NCBI GenBank assembly: GCA_902796455.1
Contig: CADBPH010000044.1
Coordinates: 1 to 6,610, forward strand
Source: an uncultured Bacteroidia bacterium
GTDB lineage: Bacteria > Bacteroidota > Bacteroidia > Bacteroidales > UBA932
Reading direction: 5' to 3'
DNA: 6,610 nucleotides
The position numbers and the translations under genes are program-made. Under the pieces are notes generated by a model. It ran no database searches. It was not told the origin of the DNA and worked only from the letters and a program-made list of their open reading frames with translations. Below, piece by piece: positions 1 to 6,610 of this stretch (within the stretch, counting starts at the first letter, position 1; the number at the start of each line of letters is the position of its first letter).

Positions 1-3
1 ATT

Positions 4-630
4 GTGCCCGGAAAAGAAATCCATTTGAAAACCAGACATACGGAGAGCCTGCTGGAGGCCGGTCTGGACGAAGCCGGCCGGGGACCCCTGGCCGGACCCG
101 TTTATGCTGCGGCCGTCATTCTGCCTGACGGCTTTTACCATCCGTTGCTGAACGATTCGAAACAAATGTCGGAAAAAGCGCGGGAGGAGCTTCGAGAAAT
201 CATTGAGAAAGAAGCCGTTGCATGGGCCGTCGAGGCCGTGCAGCCCGACGAGATCGACCAGGTCAATATCCTGGCGGCCTCGATCCTCGGCATGCAGCGG
301 GCGGTCCGCAAACTGGCCGTCCGGCCGGAGTTTCTCCTCGTGGACGGCAACCGGTTCAAATCATTCGACGCATATACCCGGAAAGACTGGATCACCGTCG
401 TCAAAGGGGACGCGACCTATGCCAGCATCGCTGCGGCTTCCGTCCTGGCAAAAACGCACCGGGACGCTTTCATGCGGAAAATCGCCGCGGATTATCCCCA
501 GTACGGCTGGGACCGGAACATGGGTTATCCGACGCCCGGGCACATCGAAGCCATCCGTCGCTACGGATACACTCCCTGGCACCGGATGAGCTTCCACCCC
601 AAAGAACTGGAGCCGACTTTGTTCGGCTGA
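4..630 (+). CDS. rnhB: Ribonuclease HII
   Basis: Cytoplasmic endonuclease that cuts the RNA strand of RNA-DNA hybrids and starts removal of single ribonucleotides misincorporated into DNA. From the GTG at 4 the product is 208 residues, normal for bacterial RNase HII (about 200). The N-terminal signature GLDEAGRGPLAGPV supplies two catalytic acids, D22 and E23. The third is D114 in LLVDGNRF and the fourth D136 in GDATYASIAAASVLAK, the order expected for the family's four-acid, two-metal site. The family-typical MGYPTPGH lies near the C-terminus. The start is uncertain: a GTG at 4 and an in-frame TTG at 25 (preceded by GGAAAAG) are both possible, and the frame is open to the left edge, so it could begin upstream of the window. 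It ends with TGA at 628-630. The last codons overlap a small inverted repeat and the -33 element of the next gene's promoter. Confidence 0.96.
   Translation: MPGKEIHLKTRHTESLLEAGLDEAGRGPLAGPVYAAAVILPDGFYHPLLNDSKQMSEKAREELREIIEKEAVAWAVEAVQPDEIDQVNILAASILGMQRAVRKLAVRPEFLLVDGNRFKSFDAYTRKDWITVVKGDATYASIAAASVLAKTHRDAFMRKIAADYPQYGWDRNMGYPTPGHIEAIRRYGYTPWHRMSFHPKELEPTLFG
611..628. repeat. Short inverted repeat at the 3' end of rnhB
   Basis: AGCCGA (611-616) and TCGGCT (623-628) are perfect reverse complements around a 6-base loop, a 6-bp stem with four G-C pairs. It covers the last rnhB codons. The downstream bases are GACCCGGAAAAA, not a T-run, so it does not look like an intrinsic terminator for rnhB. 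The loop contains the TTTG proposed as the -33 promoter element. It may be chance in GC-rich coding sequence. Confidence 0.3.
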
Positions 631-651
631 CCCGGAAAAATACTATCTTTG
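618..651 (+). promoter_or_regulatory. Bacteroidota-type promoter for the peptidase-mrp-lipoprotein unit
   Basis: TATCTTTG at 644-651 matches the Bacteroidota -7 consensus TAnnTTTG exactly. A TTTG at 618-621 can serve as the -33 element, with a 22-base spacer, at or just beyond the upper end of usual spacing. Transcription would then begin around 656-661, leaving a leader of about 40 bases before the ATG at 699. The leader is A-rich (ACTAAATCGAACAATACA) with no Shine-Dalgarno sequence, normal for this phylum. The promoter is the only good match between rnhB and the peptidase, and none is apparent at the two later junctions. Confidence 0.7.
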
Positions 652-698
652 TAAATAGAACTGCTTCAAAGAGTGAAACTACTAAATCGAACAATACA

Positions 699-2852
699 AT
701 GAAAAAAATTCTCTGCGTCATCGCAGTCCTCGCGATGACCCTGATTCCGGCAAAAGCCGACGAAGGCATGTGGATGCTTCCGCTTCTCCAAAAAATGAAC
801 GCAGATGCGATGTCTTCCCTCGGATGCCGGCTGACCCCTGAACAGATTTACAGCATCAACCATTCTTCCCTCAAGGACGCCATCGTCCACTTCGGCGGCG
901 GCTGCACGGGAGAAATCATTTCCAAGGAAGGGCTGCTGGTGACCAACCACCACTGCGGATACGGCTCCATCCAAGGCCTGTCCACTCCCGAGCACAACTA
1001 CCTGGAGGACGGCTACTGGGCCATGAACCGCAAAGAGGAACTTCCGGTTCCCGGACTGACCGTTACCTTCCTGGAATACATGGACGATGTCACATCCATC
1101 CTGGACAAGGCTTATCAAGACGCCTTGAAACAGAACAAGAAAGCCGAAAACAAAGAAGAATTGGCCGAGAAAGCGCTTGAAGAAGCGGCCCAGGAGCTCC
1201 AGAAAAAGGCCGGCACGGATTTCCCGAACTGCACCGCCCGCGTCCAGAGTTTCTACAATAACAATGTCTATTACCTGATTGTCTACAAGACATACAGCGA
1301 CATCCGTTTTGTCGGCGCCCCGCCCGCATCGGTGGGCAAGTTCGGCGGCGAAACCGACAACTGGATGTGGCCCCGCCACACCGGTGACTTCTCCATGTTC
1401 CGCGTCTATGCCGGCAAGGACAATCAACCGGCCGCCTATGATCCCACGAACGTGCCCTATGTCCCGAAACAGGCGCTCAAGGTTTCTCTCAAAGGAGTGA
1501 ACGAAGGCGATTTCTCCTTCATCATGGGCTACCCGGGACGCACCCAGCGTTTCCAGACTGCCGACCAGCTGGAAGCCATGATGCAGCAATACGGGGTCTC
1601 CGTGGATGCCCGTACGGTCCGCCAGCGCGTGATGTGGGCCGGCATGGAAGCCGACCCCAAGGTCCGCCTCCAATATGCCAATAAGTTTGCCAACAGCGCG
1701 AACGGATGGAAGAAATGGCAGGGCGAGCAACTCGCATTCGACAACCTGAACATCATCGGCCGTGAACGGGAAAAGGAAGCCGAATTCATGAAATGGGTCG
1801 GCAAGAACAAGAAGCGCCAGGAAAAATATGGCTCAGCCCTGCAGGAGATTTCCGAGGTAGTCGCCGCATCCCGCCAGGCCGGCAACGACGTGGCACGGAT
1901 TTCCGAGTCGATTTACCGCACGGGTGTCGTCAGCAATGCTTCCGTATTCCTGCAGTCTTTCAACCGCGCCATCCGCAACAAACCGGACACGGCGGCGGCC
2001 ATCGCCCAGGCTGTCCGGGCTACGGCCTCCCAGTTCAAGGATTACAATGACCCGCTCGAGCGCGAGATGGCCAAGGCGATGTTCGACTTCTTCCGCAAAA
2101 CCGCGGATCCGTCCCTGTATCCGAACCGGATCGGCGATTTCGCCACCATGGACCTGGACGCTTATGTAGACAAACTCTTTGACGAGAGCGCCTTCTCCTC
2201 CGAAGAAAAAGTCAAGGGCCTCGAAGGCAAGCCCCTCTCCGAAATCCGGAAAGACCCCGCTTTCGTCCTGCAGGGTGCTATCGTGGAGAAAATCATGGGG
2301 TTGTATCCCGCCTACACGGGAGGCCAGGAAAAGTTGGCGGCTGCCACGAAAGCCTTCACGGCCGGACAGATGGAATGGAAGAAAGGTGAACCCTCCTATC
2401 CGGATGCCAACTCCACCATGCGCCTGACCTACGGGACAGTGCAGTCCTATTCGCCGAAAGACGGTGTGCTTTACCGCCACTATACGACCATCAAGGGCGT
2501 CATGGAAAAAGAGGATCCCAACAACTATGAATTCCTTGTTCCCGCCCGCCTGAAAGAACTGTACCAGCAGAAAGATTTCGGCCAGTATGCCGGTGCTGAC
2601 GGCCTGGTTCCGACGTGTTTCCTCACCAACAACGACATTACGGGCGGCAACTCCGGAAGCCCGGTCCTGAACGCGGACGGCGAATTGATCGGACTGGCCT
2701 TTGACGGAAACTGGGAGTCCATGTCCAGCGACGTGATGTTCGAGCCCTTGCTCCAGCGCTGCATCTGCGTGGACATCCGGTATGTCCTCTTCCTGATGGA
2801 CAAACTGGGAGGCGCAGGTTACCTGCTGGATGAAATGGAATTGTCGAAATAA
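699..2852 (+). CDS. dpp7: S46-family dipeptidyl peptidase, DPP7-like (periplasmic)
   Basis: Serine exopeptidase predicted to release dipeptides from the N-termini of oligopeptides in the periplasm, feeding peptide use. The 717-residue length fits the family (about 710-720). MKKILCVIAVLAMTLIPAKA is a signal peptide with cleavage after A-K-A, giving a mature DEGMWMLPLL, the usual S46 N-terminus. Chymotrypsin-like triad: H85 in TNHHCGYG, D230 in PRHTGDFS, S652 in GGNSGSPV. N221 and W222 in ETDNWMW match residues known in S46 to bind the substrate amino terminus. Residue S+18 is Gly (G670 in AFDGNWE); DPP11 enzymes, which cut after Asp/Glu, have Arg there and DPP7 has Gly, so hydrophobic P1 preference is inferred. 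Residues near 145-172 (rich in E, K and A) look like a long helix of the all-alpha lid domain. The frame is open upstream to 222, but that overlaps rnhB, and only the ATG at 699 gives a signal peptide. The symbol rests on G670; a generic S46 label is safer. Confidence 0.94.
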   Translation: MKKILCVIAVLAMTLIPAKADEGMWMLPLLQKMNADAMSSLGCRLTPEQIYSINHSSLKDAIVHFGGGCTGEIISKEGLLVTNHHCGYGSIQGLSTPEHNYLEDGYWAMNRKEELPVPGLTVTFLEYMDDVTSILDKAYQDALKQNKKAENKEELAEKALEEAAQELQKKAGTDFPNCTARVQSFYNNNVYYLIVYKTYSDIRFVGAPPASVGKFGGETDNWMWPRHTGDFSMFRVYAGKDNQPAAYDPTNVPYVPKQALKVSLKGVNEGDFSFIMGYPGRTQRFQTADQLEAMMQQYGVSVDARTVRQRVMWAGMEADPKVRLQYANKFANSANGWKKWQGEQLAFDNLNIIGREREKEAEFMKWVGKNKKRQEKYGSALQEISEVVAASRQAGNDVARISESIYRTGVVSNASVFLQSFNRAIRNKPDTAAAIAQAVRATASQFKDYNDPLEREMAKAMFDFFRKTADPSLYPNRIGDFATMDLDAYVDKLFDESAFSSEEKVKGLEGKPLSEIRKDPAFVLQGAIVEKIMGLYPAYTGGQEKLAAATKAFTAGQMEWKKGEPSYPDANSTMRLTYGTVQSYSPKDGVLYRHYTTIKGVMEKEDPNNYEFLVPARLKELYQQKDFGQYAGADGLVPTCFLTNNDITGGNSGSPVLNADGELIGLAFDGNWESMSSDVMFEPLLQRCICVDIRYVLFLMDKLGGAGYLLDEMELSK

Positions 2853-2861
2853 TCCGCCGAA

Positions 2862-3932
2862 ATGACCGAAAAAGAAATACTCGAATGGCTCCGGGAGGTG
2901 AAACATCCCGGCAAGGGCGATCAGGACATCGTTTCGCTCGGAATGGTTGAAAACATTGAAACCCAAGGATCTGCAGTCACAGTAACCCTGGGGTTCCCCA
3001 AACACCGCGATCCCCTGACAGAATACCTGGTCGGCAGCGCACGGGCGGTCCTGTACCGGCAGACGCCGTACGGAACAACCATTGACGTCAAGACCGTCGT
3101 CAAGGAAGAGGCGGCGCCGAAGAAAAAGAACAAAGTGACCGACCTGACGCTGGAAGAACTCGGCCAGGTCCGCCACATCATCGGCATCGCATCGGGGAAA
3201 GGAGGCGTCGGGAAATCCACGGTCGCCGTGAACCTGGCCGTCGCCCTCGCCCGGCTGGGGTACAAGGTCGGACTGGCCGATGCCGACGTCTACGGCCCTT
3301 CCGTTCCCTTGATGACCGGGACGACGGGCATGATGCCCGAAGCGGAAGCGGAGGGAGACAAGGAAGTCATCCTCCCCGTGGAAAAATACGGCGTGAAATG
3401 GATGTCGATCGGATATTTCGCCAGTGAGGGCCAGGCACTCATCTGGCGGGGTCCAATGGCGTGCAATGCGCTGAAACAGATGATTTTGCAAGTCCGTTGG
3501 GGCGCCCTAGACTTCCTGCTGATCGACATGCCGCCCGGCACCGGTGACATCCATATCTCACTGGTCCAGGACATTCCGATGGAAGGAGCGGTCATCGTTA
3601 CGACCCCGCAGGCGGTCGCCCTCGCCGATGTGGAAAAAGGGATCGACATGTTCCGGAACGAACAAATCCATCGGAAAGTTTTCGGCCTGATTGAAAACAT
3701 GGCGTGGTTCACTCCCAAAGAACTCCCTGACAACAAATACTTTATCTTCGGAAAAGACGGCGGCGTCAAGATGGCCGAACGCTTCGGCATCCCCCTGCTG
3801 GGCCAGATTCCCCTCGTCCAGGGCATCCGCGAATGCGGCGATGCCGGCGAACCTTCCGCCCTGGGAAGCGGCCCGGACGGCGTGGCCTTCATGGAGCTGG
3901 CCGGCCGACTGGCACAAGAAACCGAAAAATAA
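2862..3932 (+). CDS. mrp: Mrp/ApbC-family P-loop ATPase, Fe-S cluster carrier
   Basis: Cytoplasmic MinD/Mrp-type ATPase of the Mrp/ApbC/Nbp35 group, which binds and hands Fe-S clusters to apoproteins. The product has 356 residues. Residues 1 to about 80 form the MIP18/DUF59-like domain (motif DIVSLGMVENIE). A charged linker with KKKNK leads to the ATPase domain. The deviant Walker A motif is SGKGGVGKS at 111-119, with signature lysine K113 and P-loop K118. DADVYGPS at 140-147 and the Walker B segment LLIDMPPGTGD (D222) follow. IENMAWFTPKELPDNKYFIF occupies the place where Mrp/ApbC proteins often carry the CxxC that bridges a [4Fe-4S] cluster across the dimer. There is no CxxC here, and the whole protein has only two cysteines (in MACN and RECGD). 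It starts 9 bases after the peptidase stop with no Shine-Dalgarno sequence, and its stop overlaps the next start by one base. Family assignment is firm; the cluster-carrying role is inferred from relatives. Confidence 0.94.
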   Translation: MTEKEILEWLREVKHPGKGDQDIVSLGMVENIETQGSAVTVTLGFPKHRDPLTEYLVGSARAVLYRQTPYGTTIDVKTVVKEEAAPKKKNKVTDLTLEELGQVRHIIGIASGKGGVGKSTVAVNLAVALARLGYKVGLADADVYGPSVPLMTGTTGMMPEAEAEGDKEVILPVEKYGVKWMSIGYFASEGQALIWRGPMACNALKQMILQVRWGALDFLLIDMPPGTGDIHISLVQDIPMEGAVIVTTPQAVALADVEKGIDMFRNEQIHRKVFGLIENMAWFTPKELPDNKYFIFGKDGGVKMAERFGIPLLGQIPLVQGIRECGDAGEPSALGSGPDGVAFMELAGRLAQETEK

Positions 3933-3934
3933 TG
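3930..3934 (+). promoter_or_regulatory. TAATG stop-start overlap joining mrp and the lipoprotein gene
   Basis: The TAA stop of mrp (3930-3932) and the ATG of the lipoprotein gene (3932-3934) share one base. The upstream context GAAACCGAAAAA is A-rich without a clear Shine-Dalgarno sequence. Such overlaps usually mean co-transcription and often translational coupling by re-initiating ribosomes. Confidence 0.6.
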
Positions 3935-6610
3935 AAAACATTTGACTGCCATTTGATTACGGGCGCACTCGCCGCCCTGCTCTGCCTCTCCTCCTGCGGC
4001 GGGAAGCATTTCATCAGCGACGCTTCCTTCAGGGATACCGTTCAGCAAACCCTGCAGGAAAGGCTGGATGGCGGAGAAGGGACCCTGCGGGCTTTTTACC
4101 AGGTCCGGGACGGTGCCCTGACCGATGGCGGAGGCTATGTGGACAACTTGCGGCTGACCCGCGAGGAGACGGAAGCCCTGGAGTTCCTGTATGCTTACAT
4201 GCCCCTGGCCGACCTCACGGACGAACCGACCGGTTACTATCTGCAGAATGTCCGGGCCGCCTTGCGTACCCGGGAAGAGATGTCCTGGGGCAAAACCGTC
4301 CCGGAACTCCTTTTCCGCCATTTCGTCCTCCCCGTCCGGGTCAACAATGAGAACCTGGACACATCGCGCGTGGTGTTCTTCCGCGAACTGTATCCCCGGG
4401 TGAAAGACCTGCCAATGGACCAGGCCATCCTGGAAGTCAACCACTGGTGCCATGAGAAAGTGACCTACCAGCCCTCGGACGGCAGGACCAGTTCCCCGCT
4501 GGCTTCGGTACGCACCTCCCTCGGACGCTGCGGCGAAGAATCCACCTTCACCGTGGCCGCGCTCCGCTCGGTCGGCATCCCGGCCCGGCAAGTCTACACG
4601 CCCCGGTGGGCCCACACGGACGACAACCACGCCTGGGTCGAAGCCTGGGCAGACGGAAAATGGTATTTCATGGGCGCCTGCGAGCCCGAAGCGGTCCTGA
4701 ATCTCGGGTGGTTCAATGCCCCGGCGAGCCGCGGCCTGCTCATGCACACCAAGGTCTTCGGCCACTACACCGGTCCCGAAGAGGTCATGCTCGAAGGGCC
4801 GAACTACACGGAAATCAACCTGATCGACAATTATGGATCCTCCAACCGAGCCGATGTCCTGGTCTGCGAGGCAGACGGAACGCCGGTCCCCGGCGCCCGG
4901 GTGTGGTTCATGATTTACAACTATGCGGAGTTTTACCCGGCCGTCTCCAAATATACCGACGCGCAGGGCAAGACCTTCCTGACCGCCGGCAAGGGAGACA
5001 TGCTCGCCTGGGCCGTCAAGGACGGACGCTTCGGGTTCTCCCGGATCCGTTTCGCCGAAGGAGGCTCGGTTACCATCACCCTCTCCGACAAGGCGCCGGA
5101 AGGACCGCTGTCCATTGACATCGTACCGCCCCCGGAGCAAGCCAACAAGCCGGATGTCACTCCGGAGCAGCGTGCGGAAAACCAGCGCCGCACGGCGCGG
5201 GAAGACTCCCTGCGGCATGCCTATATGGACACCTTCCTGGACCGGGAGGAGGCTGCCGCATGGGCCGCCGGACTTCCTTTGCCCAAGGAGGAGGCTGCCC
5301 GGGCCGCCCGCTTCATGAGCAGTTCGATGGGTAACCACGAAGTCATCGGAGACTTCCTTGCCCGGCATCCCGACACGCGGGCCCTGGATCTTTTGGGAAC
5401 GCTGAGCAGCAAGGATTTGCGTGACATTACCATGGAAAATCTCCTGGACAGTTACACCGATACGGCTGCCGTTCTCGGCCCCCGGGTCGCCAACGAATTC
5501 CTGACTCCGTTCAAGGCCTTCTTCCGGGAAAACCTTTCTGCGGAAGAGAAAGCCCGCCTGAGCCAGCCGGAAGAATTGATCCGATGGACCCGGGAAAACA
5601 TCCGCCTGACGGACCTGGCGGACGAATGGCGGATTCCCATGTCGCCGGAAGGCGTTTTCAAGGCCCGGACGACCTTTGCCGCATCCCGGGATGTCTTCTT
5701 CGTCAAGCTGGCCCGGTCCCTCGGGATCGATGCCCGGAAAGACCCGGTTACCGGGAAGGTCCAATACCGGGCCCATGGCCCCTGGACAGACGTCGATTTC
5801 GAGTCCGCGAGCCAGTCCGTCTCCCCGAAGGGTGTCCTGAAACTGACTTATACGCCGACCCCGATAATCGATAATCCACAGTATTATACGCACTTCACCA
5901 TCAGCAAGATTACGGACGGGACGCCCCGCCTGCTCTCTTTTGACGAAGGAGAAGTGGACATGGGCGGCGGTGTCAGCTGGAAGACGGTCTTCCGGAACGG
6001 GGCATCCCTGGACACCGGGACATACATGCTCACGATGGGCAACCGCCTTTCGAACGGGTCCGTTCCCGTGACCGTACAGTTCTTTACGATTGAAGAAGGC
6101 AAGACGACGACGGTCGACCTCATCATCCGCGAATCCTCCTCCGGGGTTTCCAAAATCGGAGATTTCGATGCAGAAACCCTTGTCTCCTCCGACGGAAAAT
6201 CCTGCTCCCTCCTGTCCATGACCGGACGCGGTTATTATATCATCGGGCTGCTCGGCCCCGGGCAGGAACCGACCAACCACGCGCTGCGGGACATCGCCAA
6301 GGAAAAGGACGCACTGGAGAAATGGGGGCGGCCGATCGTGCTGGTTTTCCCGGATGAAGCACAGAAAGCCCGGTTTGAAAAAGAGCGGGCGGAAGGCCGG
6401 TACGGCACCCTTCCCAAGACGGTTAAGACGGCCGTTGAACTCGACGGCTCCATTCAGAAAGCGTTGCAGGCCGGGGTGAAGAAGACGGGAAAGGATTTGC
6501 CGCTGTTTGCCGTCACGGATACGTTCAACCGCGTCTTTTTCTATAGCCAGGGCTACACCATCGGCCTCGGCGACCAACTGAAAACTGCCGTAATGAAATT
6601 ATATGAAATA
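3932..6610 (+). CDS. Transglutaminase-like multidomain lipoprotein (3' end beyond window)
   Basis: The frame has 893 codons with no stop before the edge. It resembles an uncharacterised Bacteroidota family of transglutaminase-domain proteins; substrate and reaction are unknown. MKTFDCHLITGALAALLCLSSC is a lipoprotein signal with lipobox LSSC, acylated at C22. After a region with FRHFVLPVRVNNENLD (128-143) comes a transglutaminase-like core: probable catalytic C200 in LGRCGEEST, H233 in DNHAWVEAW, and probably E251 in GACEPE as the acid. Residues about 296-390 look like a beta-sandwich of the carboxypeptidase-regulatory type (DGTPVPGARV, TDAQGKTFLTAGKGD). Residues about 405-560 look helical. 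Residues 571-602 repeat the transglutaminase core with Ala for Cys. Residues about 625-750 are beta-rich. Residues about 765-893 resemble a thioredoxin fold without redox cysteines. The thioredoxin-like pattern is almost complete, so the true end is probably close. The start is fixed by the lipoprotein signal and the 1-base overlap with mrp. Hydrolase, transferase or pure binding roles are all possible. Confidence 0.88.
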   Translation, partial: MKTFDCHLITGALAALLCLSSCGGKHFISDASFRDTVQQTLQERLDGGEGTLRAFYQVRDGALTDGGGYVDNLRLTREETEALEFLYAYMPLADLTDEPTGYYLQNVRAALRTREEMSWGKTVPELLFRHFVLPVRVNNENLDTSRVVFFRELYPRVKDLPMDQAILEVNHWCHEKVTYQPSDGRTSSPLASVRTSLGRCGEESTFTVAALRSVGIPARQVYTPRWAHTDDNHAWVEAWADGKWYFMGACEPEAVLNLGWFNAPASRGLLMHTKVFGHYTGPEEVMLEGPNYTEINLIDNYGSSNRADVLVCEADGTPVPGARVWFMIYNYAEFYPAVSKYTDAQGKTFLTAGKGDMLAWAVKDGRFGFSRIRFAEGGSVTITLSDKAPEGPLSIDIVPPPEQANKPDVTPEQRAENQRRTAREDSLRHAYMDTFLDREEAAAWAAGLPLPKEEAARAARFMSSSMGNHEVIGDFLARHPDTRALDLLGTLSSKDLRDITMENLLDSYTDTAAVLGPRVANEFLTPFKAFFRENLSAEEKARLSQPEELIRWTRENIRLTDLADEWRIPMSPEGVFKARTTFAASRDVFFVKLARSLGIDARKDPVTGKVQYRAHGPWTDVDFESASQSVSPKGVLKLTYTPTPIIDNPQYYTHFTISKITDGTPRLLSFDEGEVDMGGGVSWKTVFRNGASLDTGTYMLTMGNRLSNGSVPVTVQFFTIEEGKTTTVDLIIRESSSGVSKIGDFDAETLVSSDGKSCSLLSMTGRGYYIIGLLGPGQEPTNHALRDIAKEKDALEKWGRPIVLVFPDEAQKARFEKERAEGRYGTLPKTVKTAVELDGSIQKALQAGVKKTGKDLPLFAVTDTFNRVFFYSQGYTIGLGDQLKTAVMKLYEI
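5245..5299 (+). repeat. Small direct repeat inside the lipoprotein gene
   Basis: GGAGGAGGCTGCC occurs at 5245-5257 and again at 5287-5299, 42 bases (14 codons) apart. The encoded peptides EEAAAWAA (from residue 439) and EEAARAAR (from residue 453) repeat in phase, in an Ala- and Glu-rich stretch that is probably helical. It could be a small in-frame duplication or simply convergent Glu/Ala codon use. Confidence 0.45.

Noticed and set aside
611..650. Intrinsic terminator after rnhB
   Set aside because: The 6-bp stem at 611-628 is not followed by a T-run; the next bases are GACCCGGAAAAA, and the later TATCTTTG fits a promoter better.
222..698. Extended N-terminus of the peptidase frame, open from an ATG at 222
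   Set aside because: It would overlap rnhB in another frame, encodes an Arg/Gly/Pro-rich peptide typical of out-of-frame GC-rich DNA, and would bury the signal peptide that begins at 699.
666..1730. 354-codon open frame on the minus strand opposite the start of the peptidase
   Set aside because: In codon register with the peptidase, with no recognisable motifs and no promoter seen on that strand; explained by rare sense TTA/CTA/TCA codons.
1833..3491. 552-codon open frame on the minus strand opposite the peptidase and mrp
   Set aside because: Same register effect: it lies codon-for-codon opposite the peptidase and mrp frames, and its stop is simply the peptidase's TCA codon at 1833-1835. 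No recognisable protein features.
4606..5118. 170-codon + strand open frame within the lipoprotein gene, and smaller ones like it
   Set aside because: Arg/Gly/Pro-rich translation without motifs, in another frame of a gene whose own frame carries the transglutaminase motifs across the same bases.
3290..6577. 1095-codon open frame on the minus strand opposite mrp and the lipoprotein gene
   Set aside because: Over 3932-6577 its codons are in exact register with the lipoprotein codons, so an antisense stop would need a sense TTA, CTA or TCA codon, and this GC-rich gene uses none there. The translation shows no recognisable domain, while the + strand product has clear motifs. It is a codon-usage shadow.

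Overview
The window reads as a GC-rich chromosomal segment from a member of the Bacteroidota, most likely Bacteroidales. Four things point there: a TAnnTTTG-type promoter (TATCTTTG at 644-651) of the kind used by the Bacteroidota primary sigma factor; A-rich translation starts with no clear Shine-Dalgarno sequence; an S46-family dipeptidyl peptidase; and an Mrp protein lacking the usual C-terminal CxxC. GC-rich codon choice (almost no TTA, CTA or TCA codons) suggests a GC-rich lineage, but I cannot name the genus.

Layout, all genes on the + strand: (1) rnhB, ribonuclease HII, 4-630, with its true start possibly elsewhere near the left edge. (2) A 68-base gap (631-698) holding the -7 element of a promoter whose -33 element lies inside the end of rnhB. 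(3) A secreted S46 dipeptidyl peptidase, DPP7-like, 699-2852. (4) An Mrp/ApbC-type P-loop ATPase, 2862-3932. (5) A large lipoprotein with an active-looking transglutaminase-like domain, 3932 to the right edge (893 codons, no stop in the window). Genes 3 to 5 are separated by 9 bases and then overlap by 1 base, so they look like one transcription unit. No gap exceeds 70 bases. I see no tRNA, rRNA, CRISPR array, insertion sequence or phage gene.

Together the window pairs two housekeeping functions (removal of RNA from RNA-DNA hybrids; Fe-S cluster carriage) with two envelope proteins (a periplasmic dipeptide-releasing peptidase and a lipid-anchored transglutaminase-like protein). The peptidase fits the peptide-based nutrition of these bacteria. 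Why the ATPase sits between the two envelope proteins is not evident.

The most interesting item is the lipoprotein. Its domain order appears to be transglutaminase-like, beta-sandwich, helical segment, a second degenerate transglutaminase-like segment with Ala in place of the catalytic Cys, a second beta-rich region, and a thioredoxin-like C-terminus without redox cysteines. I see no convincing evidence for a wholly new defence, mobile or RNA system.
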